A stretch of 64,000 nt of DNA, from assembly GCF_000178855.1 (NCBI RefSeq), contig NZ_ADVG01000002.1:2542001-2606000 (forward strand). The letters are read 5' to 3'. Position numbers and translations under genes: made by a program. Positions 53,392 through 62,106 of the stretch are shown in pieces. Positions within the stretch are counted from its first letter, which is position 1. Every line of letters starts with the position of its first letter. A model generated the notes under the pieces. It worked only from the letters and a program-made list of their open reading frames with translations, had not been told where the DNA came from and did not search any database. The DNA comes from Ktedonobacter racemifer DSM 44963 (GTDB lineage Bacteria > Chloroflexota > Ktedonobacteria > Ktedonobacterales > Ktedonobacteraceae).

Positions 53392-54705
53392 ATGCAGAAG
53401 ACAAGAACATTAACTACGGAAATCCACAAACATGTCGGTGAGCGCGTACGCGTGCAGGGCTGGTTGCAGTCCTGGCGCCAACTTGGCAGCATTCACTTCC
53501 TCGTTATTCGCGACGGCTGGGGCCAGATTCAGGCGGTGGCCGAGAGCGAGGCGGAGATCGCTCCCCTGATCGAGGCAGAGGCGGGAGTCGAGAGCCTGGT
53601 CGCGATTGAAGGGCTGGTCGAGAGCGTTCCCCAGGCTCCTGGCGGCATTGAGCTCCACAACCTGGCGATTGAGCTTATTGAGCCGATTCGCGAGACGCCT
53701 CCCTTCCCCATCAACAAACGCAAGATCAACGCTCAGCTCAGCACGCTGCTCGATCACGCCGTGATCACACATCGGCATCCTACCCGGCGAGCGGTGCTGC
53801 GCCTTTCGTCCGTTCTGTCACAGGCCTTTCGCGAGAGCGTGCTCACCCGTGGCTTTACCGAGATCCATACGCCCAAGATCCTTGGCACGACCACGGAGGG
53901 TGGCGCCAACGTCTTCAAACTCGATTACTTTGGGCGGCCCGCGTACCTGGCCCAGAGTCCACAGCTCTACAAGCAGATCATGGTTGGCGTCTTCGAGCGT
54001 GTCTTTGAGGTTGGTCCCGTCTTCCGTGCCGAGGAGCATGACTCAACGCGCCACCTGAACGAATATGTCAGCCTGGACGTAGAGATGGGCTTTATCGAGA
54101 ACCACTTTACGATTATGGCGCTCCTACGCGACATCCTGGCGGACATTATTGGCGCCTTTCAGGAGCACTGCGCACCCGAACTGGAACTGCTCAAGGCCAA
54201 CCTGCCTGTTGTGCCTGCCGAGATCCCACATATCCACTTTCAAGACGCCCAGGAGCTTATCCTGAAACTGCACAAGGTCGACGTACGGGGCGAGCCAGAC
54301 CTCTCGCCCCAGGACGAGCGCTGGCTGGGAGAGTGGGCGATGAAGGAGTTTGGTAGCGACTTCCTGTATGTGGCGGGCTATCCCACGAAGAAGCGCCCCT
54401 TCTATACCCATACAGACCCGGAGCGACCCGAATACACTAACTCATTCGACCTGCTCTTCCGTGGCCTGGAACTTGTGACCGGTGGCCAGCGCCTGCATCG
54501 CTACGCGGACTACCTGGAGGCGCTCCAGAGCCGCAACATGTCCATGGAGCCATTTGAGCACTACCTGGAGGCCTTCCGCTATGGCATGCCACCACATGGA
54601 GGGTTCGCCATTGGCTCCGAACGCCTGCTCATGCAATTGCTCGGCGCACCCAACGTACGCCTGACGACGACCTTCCCCCGCGACATGCACCGCCTCGTGC
54701 CTTAA
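53392..54705 (+). CDS. aspS: Archaeal-type aspartyl-tRNA synthetase (possibly non-discriminating)
   Basis: 437 residues, the compact archaeal/eukaryal AspRS form without the bacterial GAD insertion. N-terminal OB anticodon-binding domain (about 1-105, 'VRVQGWLQSWRQLGSIHFLVIRD'), then class II core: motif 1 'FRESVLTRGFTEIHTPKI', 'EGGANVFKLDYFGRPAYLAQSPQLYKQ', motif 2 'VGPVFRAEEHDSTRHLNEY' and motif 3 'GFAIGSERLLMQLL'. The T-box specifier GAC upstream confirms Asp. Bacterial archaeal-type AspRSs often also charge tRNA-Asn, with GatCAB amidating it; that needs a test here. The gene sits behind a T-box and an Asp/Asn-rich leader ORF. Confidence 0.93.
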   Translation: MQKTRTLTTEIHKHVGERVRVQGWLQSWRQLGSIHFLVIRDGWGQIQAVAESEAEIAPLIEAEAGVESLVAIEGLVESVPQAPGGIELHNLAIELIEPIRETPPFPINKRKINAQLSTLLDHAVITHRHPTRRAVLRLSSVLSQAFRESVLTRGFTEIHTPKILGTTTEGGANVFKLDYFGRPAYLAQSPQLYKQIMVGVFERVFEVGPVFRAEEHDSTRHLNEYVSLDVEMGFIENHFTIMALLRDILADIIGAFQEHCAPELELLKANLPVVPAEIPHIHFQDAQELILKLHKVDVRGEPDLSPQDERWLGEWAMKEFGSDFLYVAGYPTKKRPFYTHTDPERPEYTNSFDLLFRGLELVTGGQRLHRYADYLEALQSRNMSMEPFEHYLEAFRYGMPPHGGFAIGSERLLMQLLGAPNVRLTTTFPRDMHRLVP

Positions 54706-54709
54706 GAAC

Positions 54710-54766
54710 AGGGATAGGGGATGGTGGCGTGGGTTGCAACAACCCACGCCACCATCCCCTATCCCT
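54710..54766 (+). terminator. Long hairpin after aspS
   Basis: 27-bp perfect arms (54710-54736 and 54740-54766), CAA loop, 5 bp past the aspS stop. Confidence 0.8.
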
Positions 54767-54780
54767 ATCCAGAGGTAATC

Positions 54781-54809
54781 TTGACATTTTCCTTGCCTGT
54801 CAGTATAGT
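54781..54809 (+). promoter_or_regulatory. Near-consensus promoter downstream of aspS
   Basis: TTGACA (54781-54786), 17-bp spacer, TATAGT (54804-54809). It faces the MFS gene 265 bp away and covers a 37-codon ORF at 54856-54969. Confidence 0.7.
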
Positions 54810-54855
54810 TGGCGACAACAATGTGTAGGAAAGCTAGAGAGGAAAGGGAGAGCGC

Positions 54856-54969
54856 ATGCGCTTATACTCCGTGAACAACATCAATGTATTGATGTTTATC
54901 GCTCAAACTTCCATCTCATGTCCTTTCCCCTCACACATTACCACTCCAGTCACGACCAGGCCAGATTGA
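54856..54969 (+). CDS. Possible 37-codon leader ORF
   Basis: A short frame with AAAGGGAG nine bases before its ATG, behind a strong promoter and in front of the MFS gene at 55074. An AACATCAA/TTGATGTT inverted repeat (about 54877-54896) lies within it. The peptide has no recognisable features (Thr/Pro-rich end). It may be a regulatory uORF, or chance. The 54706-55073 gap holds no other gene. Confidence 0.3.
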   Translation: MRLYSVNNINVLMFIAQTSISCPFPSHITTPVTTRPD

Positions 54970-55073
54970 TCTAGACAGCACTTCATTCTTATCCACATAT
55001 TCTAACTTCTACAAGTGCATCACACGCTAACCTTCTATATTCGTGTGGTTTCTCCATAGAATGGACTTGCTGT

Positions 55074-56303
55074 ATGTTTACGCGTTTCTCAGGTCTCTGG
55101 CATCACCGTGACTTCCTGAAGCTCTGGTTTGGCGAGAGCGTCTCTCTCTTTGGTAGCCAGGTTTCGATACTCGCACTTCAACTTACTGCCGTACTCATCT
55201 TACATGCCAATGCCGCACAAATCGGATTACTGGGTGCTGCGGAGTATGCTCCGTTACTGCTTTTAAGCCTGTTCGTGGGCGTCTGGGTAGATCGTTTACC
55301 ACGCCGATTTCTGCTACTTGTCTCCGACATAGGGCAGGCAGTCCTTATTGGATCGGTTCCAGTCGCTTTCCTGCTAGGTTTTCTGCGCATTGAGTACCTC
55401 TACACGGTCGCGTTTCTGGCTGGTTGCTTCTCTGTCGTCTTTGGCATAGCATATCAATCCTATCTGCCTGAACTGGTAGAGGGGGAAAGCCTGTTAGAAG
55501 GGAATAGCAAGCTGGAGGCAAGCCGGGCGGTTGCCGGGATCGCCGGGCCATCAGTAGCGGGCATGATTATCCAGGTACTTTCAGCGCCGCTTGCCCTGTT
55601 TGTTGATGCGGCATCATTCCTGGTTTCCGCTATCTGCCTGAAATGGATCAGAGTACCCGCCCCAGCCTCCAGAGCAAGCAAGGCGCAACCTTCCATCTGG
55701 AAACAGATCGCCGAAGGCTTGCAAGCTATCCTCAAGCACCCTCTGCTACGCACTATTGCGGCTTATTCTAGTACGCTCAATTTCTGCTGGTCCATCATCT
55801 TCACTGTCTATACGCTCTATGCGGTCAATGAACTGCATTTTTCATCCACGCTGTTAGGTATCGTGCTTGGCGTTGGCGGGCTGGGTGGTCTCCTCGGAGC
55901 AATAATTGCTGAGCGGCTCGCCCGCTGGTGTGGCCTGGGACCAACTCTCCTTGCTACGGCGCTACTCGCAAGCGCGGGCGCGCTACTGACTTTCATTGCG
56001 CATGGTTCCTTGCTAGTAGCATTGCCATTACTCGTAACCGGGCAATTCCTCATGGGAATCTCTACAACTGTTTATAATGTCAATCAGATCAGCTTGCGTC
56101 AGGCAATCACGCCTGCGGCTTTGCAAGGTCGCGTCAATGCAACAATCCGCTTTCTGGCTGGTGGTTCAGCGCCACTTGGTTCGTTGGTAGGTGGCCTGTT
56201 AGGTACGCTAATTGGAGAGAGAGCCACGCTGCTATTTGGTGCCATTGGCATCAGCCTGGCGTTTGGCTGGCTCTTCTTCTCGCCTATACGCCATCTACGC
56301 TAG
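55074..56303 (+). CDS. MFS transporter (MFS_3 / enterobactin-exporter-like)
   Basis: 409 residues, 12 hydrophobic segments. 'FRDFLKLWFGESVSLFGSQVSILALQL'-type start, 'FVGVWVDRLPRRFLLLVSDIGQA' (G-x3-D-R-x-x-R-R loop signature) and 'LLGIVLGVGGLGGLLGAIIAERLARW' are typical of MFS_3 exporters (EntS, macrolide-like). 'QAITPAALQGRVNATIRFLAGGSAPLGSLVGGLLG' is also a family mark. Substrate unknown. The frame has good ATG context after a long leader with promoter at 54781. A different MFS gene lies 2.4 kb upstream; the two are not close homologues. Confidence 0.9.
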   Translation: MFTRFSGLWHHRDFLKLWFGESVSLFGSQVSILALQLTAVLILHANAAQIGLLGAAEYAPLLLLSLFVGVWVDRLPRRFLLLVSDIGQAVLIGSVPVAFLLGFLRIEYLYTVAFLAGCFSVVFGIAYQSYLPELVEGESLLEGNSKLEASRAVAGIAGPSVAGMIIQVLSAPLALFVDAASFLVSAICLKWIRVPAPASRASKAQPSIWKQIAEGLQAILKHPLLRTIAAYSSTLNFCWSIIFTVYTLYAVNELHFSSTLLGIVLGVGGLGGLLGAIIAERLARWCGLGPTLLATALLASAGALLTFIAHGSLLVALPLLVTGQFLMGISTTVYNVNQISLRQAITPAALQGRVNATIRFLAGGSAPLGSLVGGLLGTLIGERATLLFGAIGISLAFGWLFFSPIRHLR

Positions 56304-56444
56304 CTATCAGAACTGTCAAGGAAGCGGAGAGCACATGACGCCTCTTCGCTTCCACTCTTGCAGTTGTGGGAACCAGTGAAATGCTATAATATCCTCACAG
56401 GAGCCAAAAAAAGAGCTAAATGATCATCTCACTAAGTAGGTGTA

Positions 56445-56501
56445 GGGTCCATGCAAGCATGGACTTTCTCGGGTGAGCAGAGTCCATGCTTGCATGGACC
56501 C
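56445..56501. repeat. Perfect inverted repeat upstream of the Nudix gene
   Basis: 21-bp arms (56445-56465 and 56481-56501) with a 15-nt loop that has an inner CTC/GAG stem. It lies 70 bp before the Nudix start and 140 bp past the MFS stop, so its role is unclear. Confidence 0.7.
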
Positions 56502-56570
56502 CACAGCATCTAACGTTTCCAGGACTTAGTGATTACACCCCTAAAGCTTAGAAAGTAGGAGCAGTACGCC

Positions 56571-57107
56571 ATGACGGAGCCAGAAGAGACAGCCGACAAG
56601 GCGGGGATGCGACCCAAGCGCCCCCTGAGCCTGGGCGCGGGCGCCATCGTGGTTCACGATAGCAAGGTCTTGCTAGTACGCAATCGCTACGGCGTCACCA
56701 AAGGGCGTTACCTGCTGCCTTCGGGGCGTGTAAAGACAGGCGAGTTGCCGGACCAGGCAGCTGCGCGCGAGACCTTCGAGGAGACTAACCTGCGCGTTGA
56801 GATTGAGGGCCTGCTTGGAGTACGCCTGTGGGTGATGGATGATGGCGAACACAACTACTTCTTTATGTACAAGGCCCATCTTATCTCGCCTCTCAGAGAA
56901 CTGCTGCCCAATCTGGCGGAGGTCGATGATGCTCGCTTCTTCTCGCGGGAAGAGATGGATGCGCTGGGACCGGACGAGACGTGGTCTGGCGCCATTGCCA
57001 TCGCCTATAAAGGACTGGATTCAGAAGCCATCACCTGGCCCAACCACGCTCACCTCTCCGATTCATCTGGCGTAGAAAACGCAGAGAGATGGCGTATCTG
57101 GCTTTAG
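56571..57107 (+). CDS. Nudix hydrolase
   Basis: 178 residues. The Nudix box follows 'YLLPSGRVKTGELPDQAAARETFEETNLRV', with the Gly, the first Glu, Arg-Glu and Glu-Glu all in place and Asn replacing the last Gly (a common variant). A basic N-terminal 20-residue tail and a C-terminal Trp-ending extension surround the domain. It hydrolyses a nucleoside diphosphate derivative; the substrate is not evident. It is followed 28 bp later by a GNAT gene on the same strand, so the two may share a transcript. A long hairpin lies upstream. Confidence 0.85.
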   Translation: MTEPEETADKAGMRPKRPLSLGAGAIVVHDSKVLLVRNRYGVTKGRYLLPSGRVKTGELPDQAAARETFEETNLRVEIEGLLGVRLWVMDDGEHNYFFMYKAHLISPLRELLPNLAEVDDARFFSREEMDALGPDETWSGAIAIAYKGLDSEAITWPNHAHLSDSSGVENAERWRIWL

Positions 57108-57135
57108 AAGTGCATGTGGCAGAAGAGAGGTTACT

Positions 57136-57684
57136 GTGCGCATACGCTTGCTGACCCTGGGTCCCCAGGAGATCAAATATTGGACAGAACAGATTCTTGA
57201 TGTCTATCGCCAGGCCTTTGAGGCCCCACCCTACAATACACAGGAAGAGGGAGTGCAGAGCTTTGGGCTGGTCCTACCGCGCCATAGCCTGCGTTCCGGC
57301 TTTCGCTTCCACGCGGCCTACGACGAAGAGGCCCAGCGAATTGCAGGCTTTATCTATGGCTATACCAGCCGCCCAGGCCAGTGGTGGCATGATACGATCC
57401 GCGAGGCTATGCCTCACGCCATGGCGTGCGAATGGTTCCAGGATACTCTGGAACTGGTGGAGCTAGCGGTGCAGCCAGGCGCGCAGGGCTGTGGCCTTGG
57501 AGGCTGGCTCCACGATATCTTACTCCAAAACACGCCTCACCGCACAGCTCTGCTTTCAACCTATGACGGCGAGACCAATGGTATGCAGCTCTATCGCAAA
57601 CGTGGCTGGCGGCCCCTCCTGCCCCACTTCTACTTTCCCGGCGGCGACAAGCCCATGAGCATTATGGGGCGCCAGCTTCGCTAA
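57136..57684 (+). CDS. GNAT-family acetyltransferase
   Basis: 182 residues from a GTG at 57136 with GAAGAGAGG before it. The GNAT fold is visible in the strand 'EEAQRIAGFIYGY', the central strand 'LELVELAVQPGAQGCGLGGWLHDILLQ' (acetyl-CoA P-loop Q/R-x-x-G-x-G/A as 'AQGCGLGG') and 'TALLSTYDGETNGMQLYRKRGWRPL'. It transfers an acetyl group from acetyl-CoA to an amine; the substrate is unknown. It follows the Nudix gene by 28 bp. A short GGTAGGGAC/GTCCCTACC hairpin lies 70 bp after the stop. Confidence 0.85.
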   Translation: MRIRLLTLGPQEIKYWTEQILDVYRQAFEAPPYNTQEEGVQSFGLVLPRHSLRSGFRFHAAYDEEAQRIAGFIYGYTSRPGQWWHDTIREAMPHAMACEWFQDTLELVELAVQPGAQGCGLGGWLHDILLQNTPHRTALLSTYDGETNGMQLYRKRGWRPLLPHFYFPGGDKPMSIMGRQLR

Positions 57685-57753
57685 CCGGCATACGACTTTG
57701 CGAGGAAATTGTATCAGGTTGCTCGAACAAATCTCTGTGAAAGACGTTAACCC

Positions 57754-57787
57754 TCGGTAGGGACGCGCTAAAGCTGGTCCCTACCGA
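57754..57787. repeat. Short TIR-like repeat related to the MITE end
   Basis: TCGGTAGGGAC (57754-57764) and GTCCCTACCGA (57777-57787) around 'GCGCTAAAGCTG', the same sequence as the MITE terminus at 27970/28134. Confidence 0.6.
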
Positions 57788-57866
57788 ATTTGGAGTGCTC
57801 CTTCGCGCAGTGGGCAGCTCTTCAGGCCAAAAAACTTGTACGAACAAAATTTTCCAGCAGAGTTAT

Positions 57867-58655
57867 TTACGCCTTCTCGGCGCGCAAGAGCAGTTTGTCG
57901 TCGGTAAACGTCACCGGAGTGCCATCATCCTGGAAGCTGATCTCATAGTGCTCCCTGGCGGCTGACAAGGCCTCGACGAAGGCCTGGTACACACCCTGCC
58001 TGGTGGCGTCATCCGCACCAGCGCGCCGCAGCCAGTCGGCAATGGTATGCGTCTTGCGGAAAATCTGAGTTTCGCCGACCCTGAAGCCTGCCTGCTCCAG
58101 GAAGCGCCGCCACGCCTTCTCGCTATAGGAGCGCACATGCGTTGGATCGCGCATCTTCTCGACGGTATTAATAAACTGGTCCAACTCCTGCGCTTCTGGG
58201 ACCAGGCTATCTTCAAGCGCAAAGATGCCACCCGGGCGCAAGACGCGCGCGATCTCACGTACCGCGCACTCGATATCCAGGAAGTGGTGAGGCGCGATAC
58301 GGCAGGTCACAGCGTCGAACGCCGCGTCTGAGAAGGGAAGATCTTCGACGTCGGCCACCTGGGTAGAGATATTCGTCACGCCACGCGCCTGGCATAGCTC
58401 CTGGACGCGCTCCAGCATCTCGGGTGTGAGGTCGGAGGCCACGACTTCCTGCACATATGGCGCTACCGCCAGCGCCGTGTGACCGCCACCCGTCGCGACA
58501 TCCAGCACGCGCATGCCTGTCTGGGGCGCAAGCAGGTCTAGCAGGAGCTGTAAGTCATGTCCCTTAGCGTGGGTCGCGCTCTCGACATAGGCATGAGACA
58601 TACGCCCGAACTGGCGCTTTATATCGTCCTTTGAAGGTTGAGACATCGAAGCCAT
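57867..58655 (-). CDS. Class I SAM-dependent methyltransferase (UbiE/COQ5-like)
   Basis: 262 residues from 'MASMSQPSKDDIKRQFG', chosen for the AGGAGG upstream. Methyltransferase_11/UbiE pattern: motif I 'VLDVATGGGHTALAVAP', 'VVASDLTPEMLERVQE', 'DVEDLPFSDAAFDAVTCRIAPHHFLD', 'REIARVLRPGGIFALED'. The C-terminal 90 residues ('AWRRFLEQAGFRVGE') resemble quinone- and small-molecule methyltransferases. It moves the SAM methyl to an unknown acceptor. The fumarase gene lies 76 bp upstream on the same strand, with a terminator between. Confidence 0.9.
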   Translation of the reverse strand: MASMSQPSKDDIKRQFGRMSHAYVESATHAKGHDLQLLLDLLAPQTGMRVLDVATGGGHTALAVAPYVQEVVASDLTPEMLERVQELCQARGVTNISTQVADVEDLPFSDAAFDAVTCRIAPHHFLDIECAVREIARVLRPGGIFALEDSLVPEAQELDQFINTVEKMRDPTHVRSYSEKAWRRFLEQAGFRVGETQIFRKTHTIADWLRRAGADDATRQGVYQAFVEALSAAREHYEISFQDDGTPVTFTDDKLLLRAEKA

Positions 58656-58700
58656 AAAGCCCTCCTTGACACAGTCTATTTCCCAACGAAAAAAAGAAAG

Positions 58701-58721
58701 ACCGGAACACACAGTTCCGGT
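58701..58721 (-). terminator. Intrinsic terminator of fumC
   Basis: ACCGGAAC/GTTCCGGT with a 5-nt loop; on the minus strand a T-rich run (TTTCTTTTTTT) follows, 10 bp past the fumC stop. Confidence 0.8.
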
Positions 58722-58730
58722 CCTGTCTGT

Positions 58731-60149
58731 TTAGCCTGCAGCGGGCCCTCCGTCCAGGCCGGGTCTGGTCATACTTGAGGGGTCCAGGATGCGATCCAGG
58801 TCCTCCTCGGAAAGGTCGGTCTTCTCCCGCGTCACCTCGCGAATGGTCTTGCCTGTTTTGTGCGCCTCTTTCGAGATCGCGGCTGCGGCATCATAGCCAA
58901 TCACTGGCGCTAGCGAGGTACAGATCGCCAGGCCACGCTCGACCATCTCAGGTCCCTTCGTCGTCGCCTTCAGGCCCTTGATGCACTGACGTGTGAAATT
59001 GCGCGCCGAGGCCGCCAGCAGTTCAATCGACTGCAAGAGGTTGTAGGCTGTGACCGGCATCATGACATTGATCTCGAAATTGCCCGCCTGGCCCGCGACC
59101 GTAATCGTCGTATGGTTGCCCATCACCTGGGCGCAGACCATACAGACCGACTCAGCGATGACCGGATTTACTTTGCCGGGCATAATCGAGCTGCCAGGCT
59201 GTACGGCGGGCAGTTCAATCTCACCAATGCCCGCACGGGGACCAGAACCAAGCCAGCGAATGTCGTTCGCGATCTTCATCAGGCTGACTGCCAGAGTATT
59301 GAGCGCGCCGCTCGCCTCTACGACATTATCCAGCGTGCTCTGCGCCTGGAAGTGATTGCTCGTCTCGCGTACCTCGATGCCATTGGCCTGGGAGAGGCGT
59401 TGGCAGACACGGGCCGAGAACTCGGGATGCGTATTCACGCCTGTTCCAACCGCCGTTCCACCCAGGGCAAGCTCAGCCAGTTCGCCCTGCGCACGGCGCA
59501 CACGAGCGATGCCGCGTTCAATCTGACCTACATAGCCCAGAAACTCCTGACCCAGGCGAATGGGGGTCGCGTCTTGCAGGTGGGTGCGCCCGGTCTTGAT
59601 CACGGACATAAACTCGTCCGCCTTCTCCTGCAAGGCCTGCTGAAGCTCCTCAAGTGCAGGAACCAGGTCTTTCTCTATGCTGACCAGTGCAGAGAGATGC
59701 ATCGCGGAGGGAATGACATCATTAGAGGACTGACCAAAATTGACATGATCATTGGGATGCACCTTGCGCGAGCCACGCGAACCGCCCAGCAGCTCGCTGG
59801 CGCGGTTGGCGATCACCTCATTGGCATTCATATTCGTCGAGGTGCCAGAGCCGGTCTGAAAAATATCCAGCACAAAATGCGCGTCCAGCTTGCCATCAAT
59901 GACCTCTTGCGCCGCCTTAACGATGGCTTCGGCGATAGAGCCATCAACAGCCCCCAACTCCTCATTGGTCTGCGCGGCTGCCTGCTTAATCTGGCCAAGC
60001 GCACGAATGAAGGCCCGGGGGAAGCGCAGCGAGCTAATGGGGAAGTTTAGCACTGCACGCTGTGTGCTCGCACCATAATAAGCATCTATAGGAACCTGCA
60101 TCTCGCCCATGGAGTCGCGTTCGATGCGGGTCTCTTGAGTCATAGTCAT
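58731..60149 (-). CDS. fumC: Class II fumarate hydratase
   Basis: About 472 residues from 'MTMTQETRIERDSMGEMQ' (GAGGAG at a good distance; the start could be a few codons further up at 60170). Superfamily signature 'GSSIMPGKVNP' near 320, active-site regions 'GSGTSTNMNANEVIANRA', 'HVNFGQSSNDVIPSAMH', 'KTGRTHLQDATPIRLGQEF' and 'GGTAVGTGVNTHPEF'. It converts fumarate to malate in the TCA cycle, cytoplasmic homotetramer. No neighbouring TCA genes. A compact terminator lies 10 bp after the stop. Confidence 0.96.
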   Translation of the reverse strand: MTMTQETRIERDSMGEMQVPIDAYYGASTQRAVLNFPISSLRFPRAFIRALGQIKQAAAQTNEELGAVDGSIAEAIVKAAQEVIDGKLDAHFVLDIFQTGSGTSTNMNANEVIANRASELLGGSRGSRKVHPNDHVNFGQSSNDVIPSAMHLSALVSIEKDLVPALEELQQALQEKADEFMSVIKTGRTHLQDATPIRLGQEFLGYVGQIERGIARVRRAQGELAELALGGTAVGTGVNTHPEFSARVCQRLSQANGIEVRETSNHFQAQSTLDNVVEASGALNTLAVSLMKIANDIRWLGSGPRAGIGEIELPAVQPGSSIMPGKVNPVIAESVCMVCAQVMGNHTTITVAGQAGNFEINVMMPVTAYNLLQSIELLAASARNFTRQCIKGLKATTKGPEMVERGLAICTSLAPVIGYDAAAAISKEAHKTGKTIREVTREKTDLSEEDLDRILDPSSMTRPGLDGGPAAG

Positions 60150-60170
60150 ATCCATCTCCTCATCGAGCAT

Positions 60171-60488
60171 AGTGGTAATAACGCTGGTATTATACCACGC
60201 TCGCCCATTTCAGTGAGCGCCCAGGCGGAGCACGCCGCAGTAAGCCCTGACATAACTTAGAATCAAAAGCAACTTACAGTTACTTGACACCTCTAGCATG
60301 GTACAATAGTCAGAAATTAGAGGCTCAGGGCGTTTTCTGCTTCTCTACTTGAGAGACATTTTCCGCTGGAAACGGGCATAAGCGTGCAGCTGGCATGAAT
60401 ACGTCTGTCAAATCTGCAAACCTGTCGCCTGTGCCTATGAGCCGCTGCCGGGATCGTCGTTTATGATGCTAGTCAGGAGAGTATACGA
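60171..60488. other. Intergenic region, nothing clear
   Basis: 318 bases between divergent fumC and the Nudix gene. A TTGACA at 60284-60289 has no -10 box at proper spacing. No hairpin comparable with others and no gene seen. Confidence 0.4.
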
Positions 60489-60986
60489 ATGTCCGATCTG
60501 CACATCAAATATTGCCCGGTATGTGCTACACCGCTGGTCAAAAAACAACTTTTCAACGCAGAGCGCCTCGCCTGCGAGAACTGCGGCTATATCTTCTTCC
60601 TCAATCCCAAAGTGGTAGCGATAGTCGTAATCCGCCACGAGGGAAAATTTCTGCTTGGCAGGCGCAATATTAATCCAGGCAAGGGCAAATGGGGCTTCTC
60701 CGGCGGGTACGTGGACCGGGGAGAGACCGTTGAAGAGGCCGCACTACGTGAAGTTAAGGAAGAGACTAACCTGGATATCGAGTTGGGCGGCCTGATTGGC
60801 GTCTATAGCGAGACCAGCAGTCCCCATGTCATCATCGCCTACCAGGGCACCATCCTCGACAACACACTTCATACCCTCTCGGCCCAGGCAGAAGAGGTCA
60901 GTGAACTAGGCTTCTTCCAACCGGATGCCCTCCCCGAACTGGCCTTCCCTGTAGACCAACAGATCCTTGACGACCTTTTCAAATAA
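60489..60986 (+). CDS. Nudix hydrolase with zinc ribbon (NADH pyrophosphatase-like)
   Basis: 165 residues. A C-x2-C-x16-C-x2-C zinc ribbon (C9, C12, C29, C32) leads into a Nudix domain with the box 'GGYVDRGETVEEAALREVKEETNLDI'. This ribbon-plus-Nudix arrangement resembles the second half of NudC NAD(H) pyrophosphatases, but the N-terminal NudC domain is absent, so it belongs to short forms of unsettled substrate. 'RRNINPGKGKWGFS' precedes the box as in NudC-like proteins. Start has a good SD (CAGGAG) at about 60474-60479. Confidence 0.85.
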   Translation: MSDLHIKYCPVCATPLVKKQLFNAERLACENCGYIFFLNPKVVAIVVIRHEGKFLLGRRNINPGKGKWGFSGGYVDRGETVEEAALREVKEETNLDIELGGLIGVYSETSSPHVIIAYQGTILDNTLHTLSAQAEEVSELGFFQPDALPELAFPVDQQILDDLFK

Positions 60987-61124
60987 AAAATTGTTCTTTA
61001 TAATATACTCAGCAATACTCCGAGACAGCGTGAAGCCGATGGCGATGTTGGGGAGTAAATATAATAGAAATAGCAGTTTGTTGCAGAGTTATCTACATCA
61101 CAGACAACACAGGTGGAATATCTT

Positions 61125-61400
61125 ATGCTTTCTATAGAGACTCAGGCACGTTTACAACAGCAAGGCCTCAACGCCTTCGACGAAGTTTCCTTGCGCGAAG
61201 AGCTAGAGAAACACGCGCCAACCTATACGCTTATTCGCCTGGCGGCCTGGCCCGCACGCCGCTGGAAATGCCATTATCGCTTGATGCTTGGCGACACCAT
61301 CCATGATGCCCAAAACGTAGCCGAGGCCTATGCGATGGCTCTCCTCTCGCTCCTGGAGCGCCCTCTCGTCGAATCCGAGCCTCAGCCCAGCCATAGTTAG
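61125..61400 (+). CDS. Hypothetical protein (92 aa)
   Basis: Starts at the ATG 61125 with AGGTGG nine bases upstream, rather than at a GTG four codons earlier that overlaps the SD. The product ('TRLQQQGLNAFDEVSLREELEKHAP'-like helix, then 'WKCHYRLMLGDTIHDAQNVAEAYAMALLSLLE') looks like a small soluble alpha/beta protein; 'AQNVAEAYAMALL' is helical. No family recognised. It precedes panD by 230 bp. Confidence 0.55.
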   Translation: MLSIETQARLQQQGLNAFDEVSLREELEKHAPTYTLIRLAAWPARRWKCHYRLMLGDTIHDAQNVAEAYAMALLSLLERPLVESEPQPSHS

Positions 61401-61492
61401 CAGGCAGCAGGCAATCCCCTCGCCACGCGAGCAAACAACCAATTAGTAATAGCCCCTATGCCTAAATATAGGACAAGTGGCAAAAGTATGGC

Positions 61493-61543
61493 TATAATAA
61501 GGGTACCAATCGTTCATTCTTATGAATAGTTATAATAAGGGTA
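61493..61543 (+). promoter_or_regulatory. Duplicated TATAATAAGGGTA elements upstream of panD
   Basis: The 13-mer TATAATAAGGGTA occurs at 61493-61505 and 61531-61543, 38 bp apart. Each has a perfect -10 hexamer. Proper -35 boxes are not evident, so extended -10 or activator-dependent tandem promoters are possible. Confidence 0.4.
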
Positions 61544-61632
61544 GAGTATTCAATACTCAGCCATTGTTAATGCGTATCGTTAGTTCTACATAAGCACATC
61601 ATTTTGTAACGCGGAAAGGAACAACCACTATT

Positions 61633-62037
61633 ATGCTGCGTACCATGTGTAAAGGGAAAATTCATCGCGCCACCGTTACCCAGGCCAATCTCAATTATGT
61701 CGGTAGCATCACGATTGACCAGGATCTGTTGGATGCGGCAGGCATCTACCCTTACGAGAAGGTACAGATTGTCAACATCAATAATGGTGCCCGCCTCGAG
61801 ACCTACACCATCGCTGGCGCGCGTGGTTCCGGTGTCATCTGCTTGAACGGCGCAGCCGCTCGTATGACCGCTGAAGGCGATCTGGTCATCATTATTAGCT
61901 ATGCTGATTTCACGGAAGAAGAGATTCGTACCCTGACTCCACATCTTGTATTCGTCGACGAGAATAACCGTTTGACCGAGAAAAAAGACGTTCCTCTGTA
62001 CGAGATGTTGCCCGAGCCTGAAGCCGCCCTCTTCTAG
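61633..62037 (+). CDS. panD: Aspartate 1-decarboxylase proenzyme
   Basis: 134 residues. Self-processing Gly24-Ser25 site in 'NYVGSITID' makes the pyruvoyl group; the Lys-rich N-terminus 'CKGKIHRATVTQANL', 'YEKVQIVNINNGARLETYTI' and 'GVICLNGAAARM' are all conserved. It makes beta-alanine from aspartate for pantothenate/CoA. Length is slightly greater than the 126 residues of E. coli, with an acidic Pro/Glu tail. panB/panC are not adjacent. Confidence 0.96.
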   Translation: MLRTMCKGKIHRATVTQANLNYVGSITIDQDLLDAAGIYPYEKVQIVNINNGARLETYTIAGARGSGVICLNGAAARMTAEGDLVIIISYADFTEEEIRTLTPHLVFVDENNRLTEKKDVPLYEMLPEPEAALF

Positions 62038-62074
62038 GAGCGCAAGCTTCAAGTAGTCATTTCATTCAGCCAGG

Positions 62075-62106
62075 AGGTTGGATGAATTACTACTTACATC
62101 CAACCT
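62075..62106 (+). terminator. Hairpin after panD
   Basis: AGGTTGGATG/CATCCAACCT (10 bp) with a 12-nt loop, 37 bp past the stop; no U-tract. Confidence 0.6.

Noticed and set aside
60284..60307. TTGACA with TACAAT as a promoter before the Nudix gene
   Set aside because: The spacer is only 12 bp, too short for sigma70.
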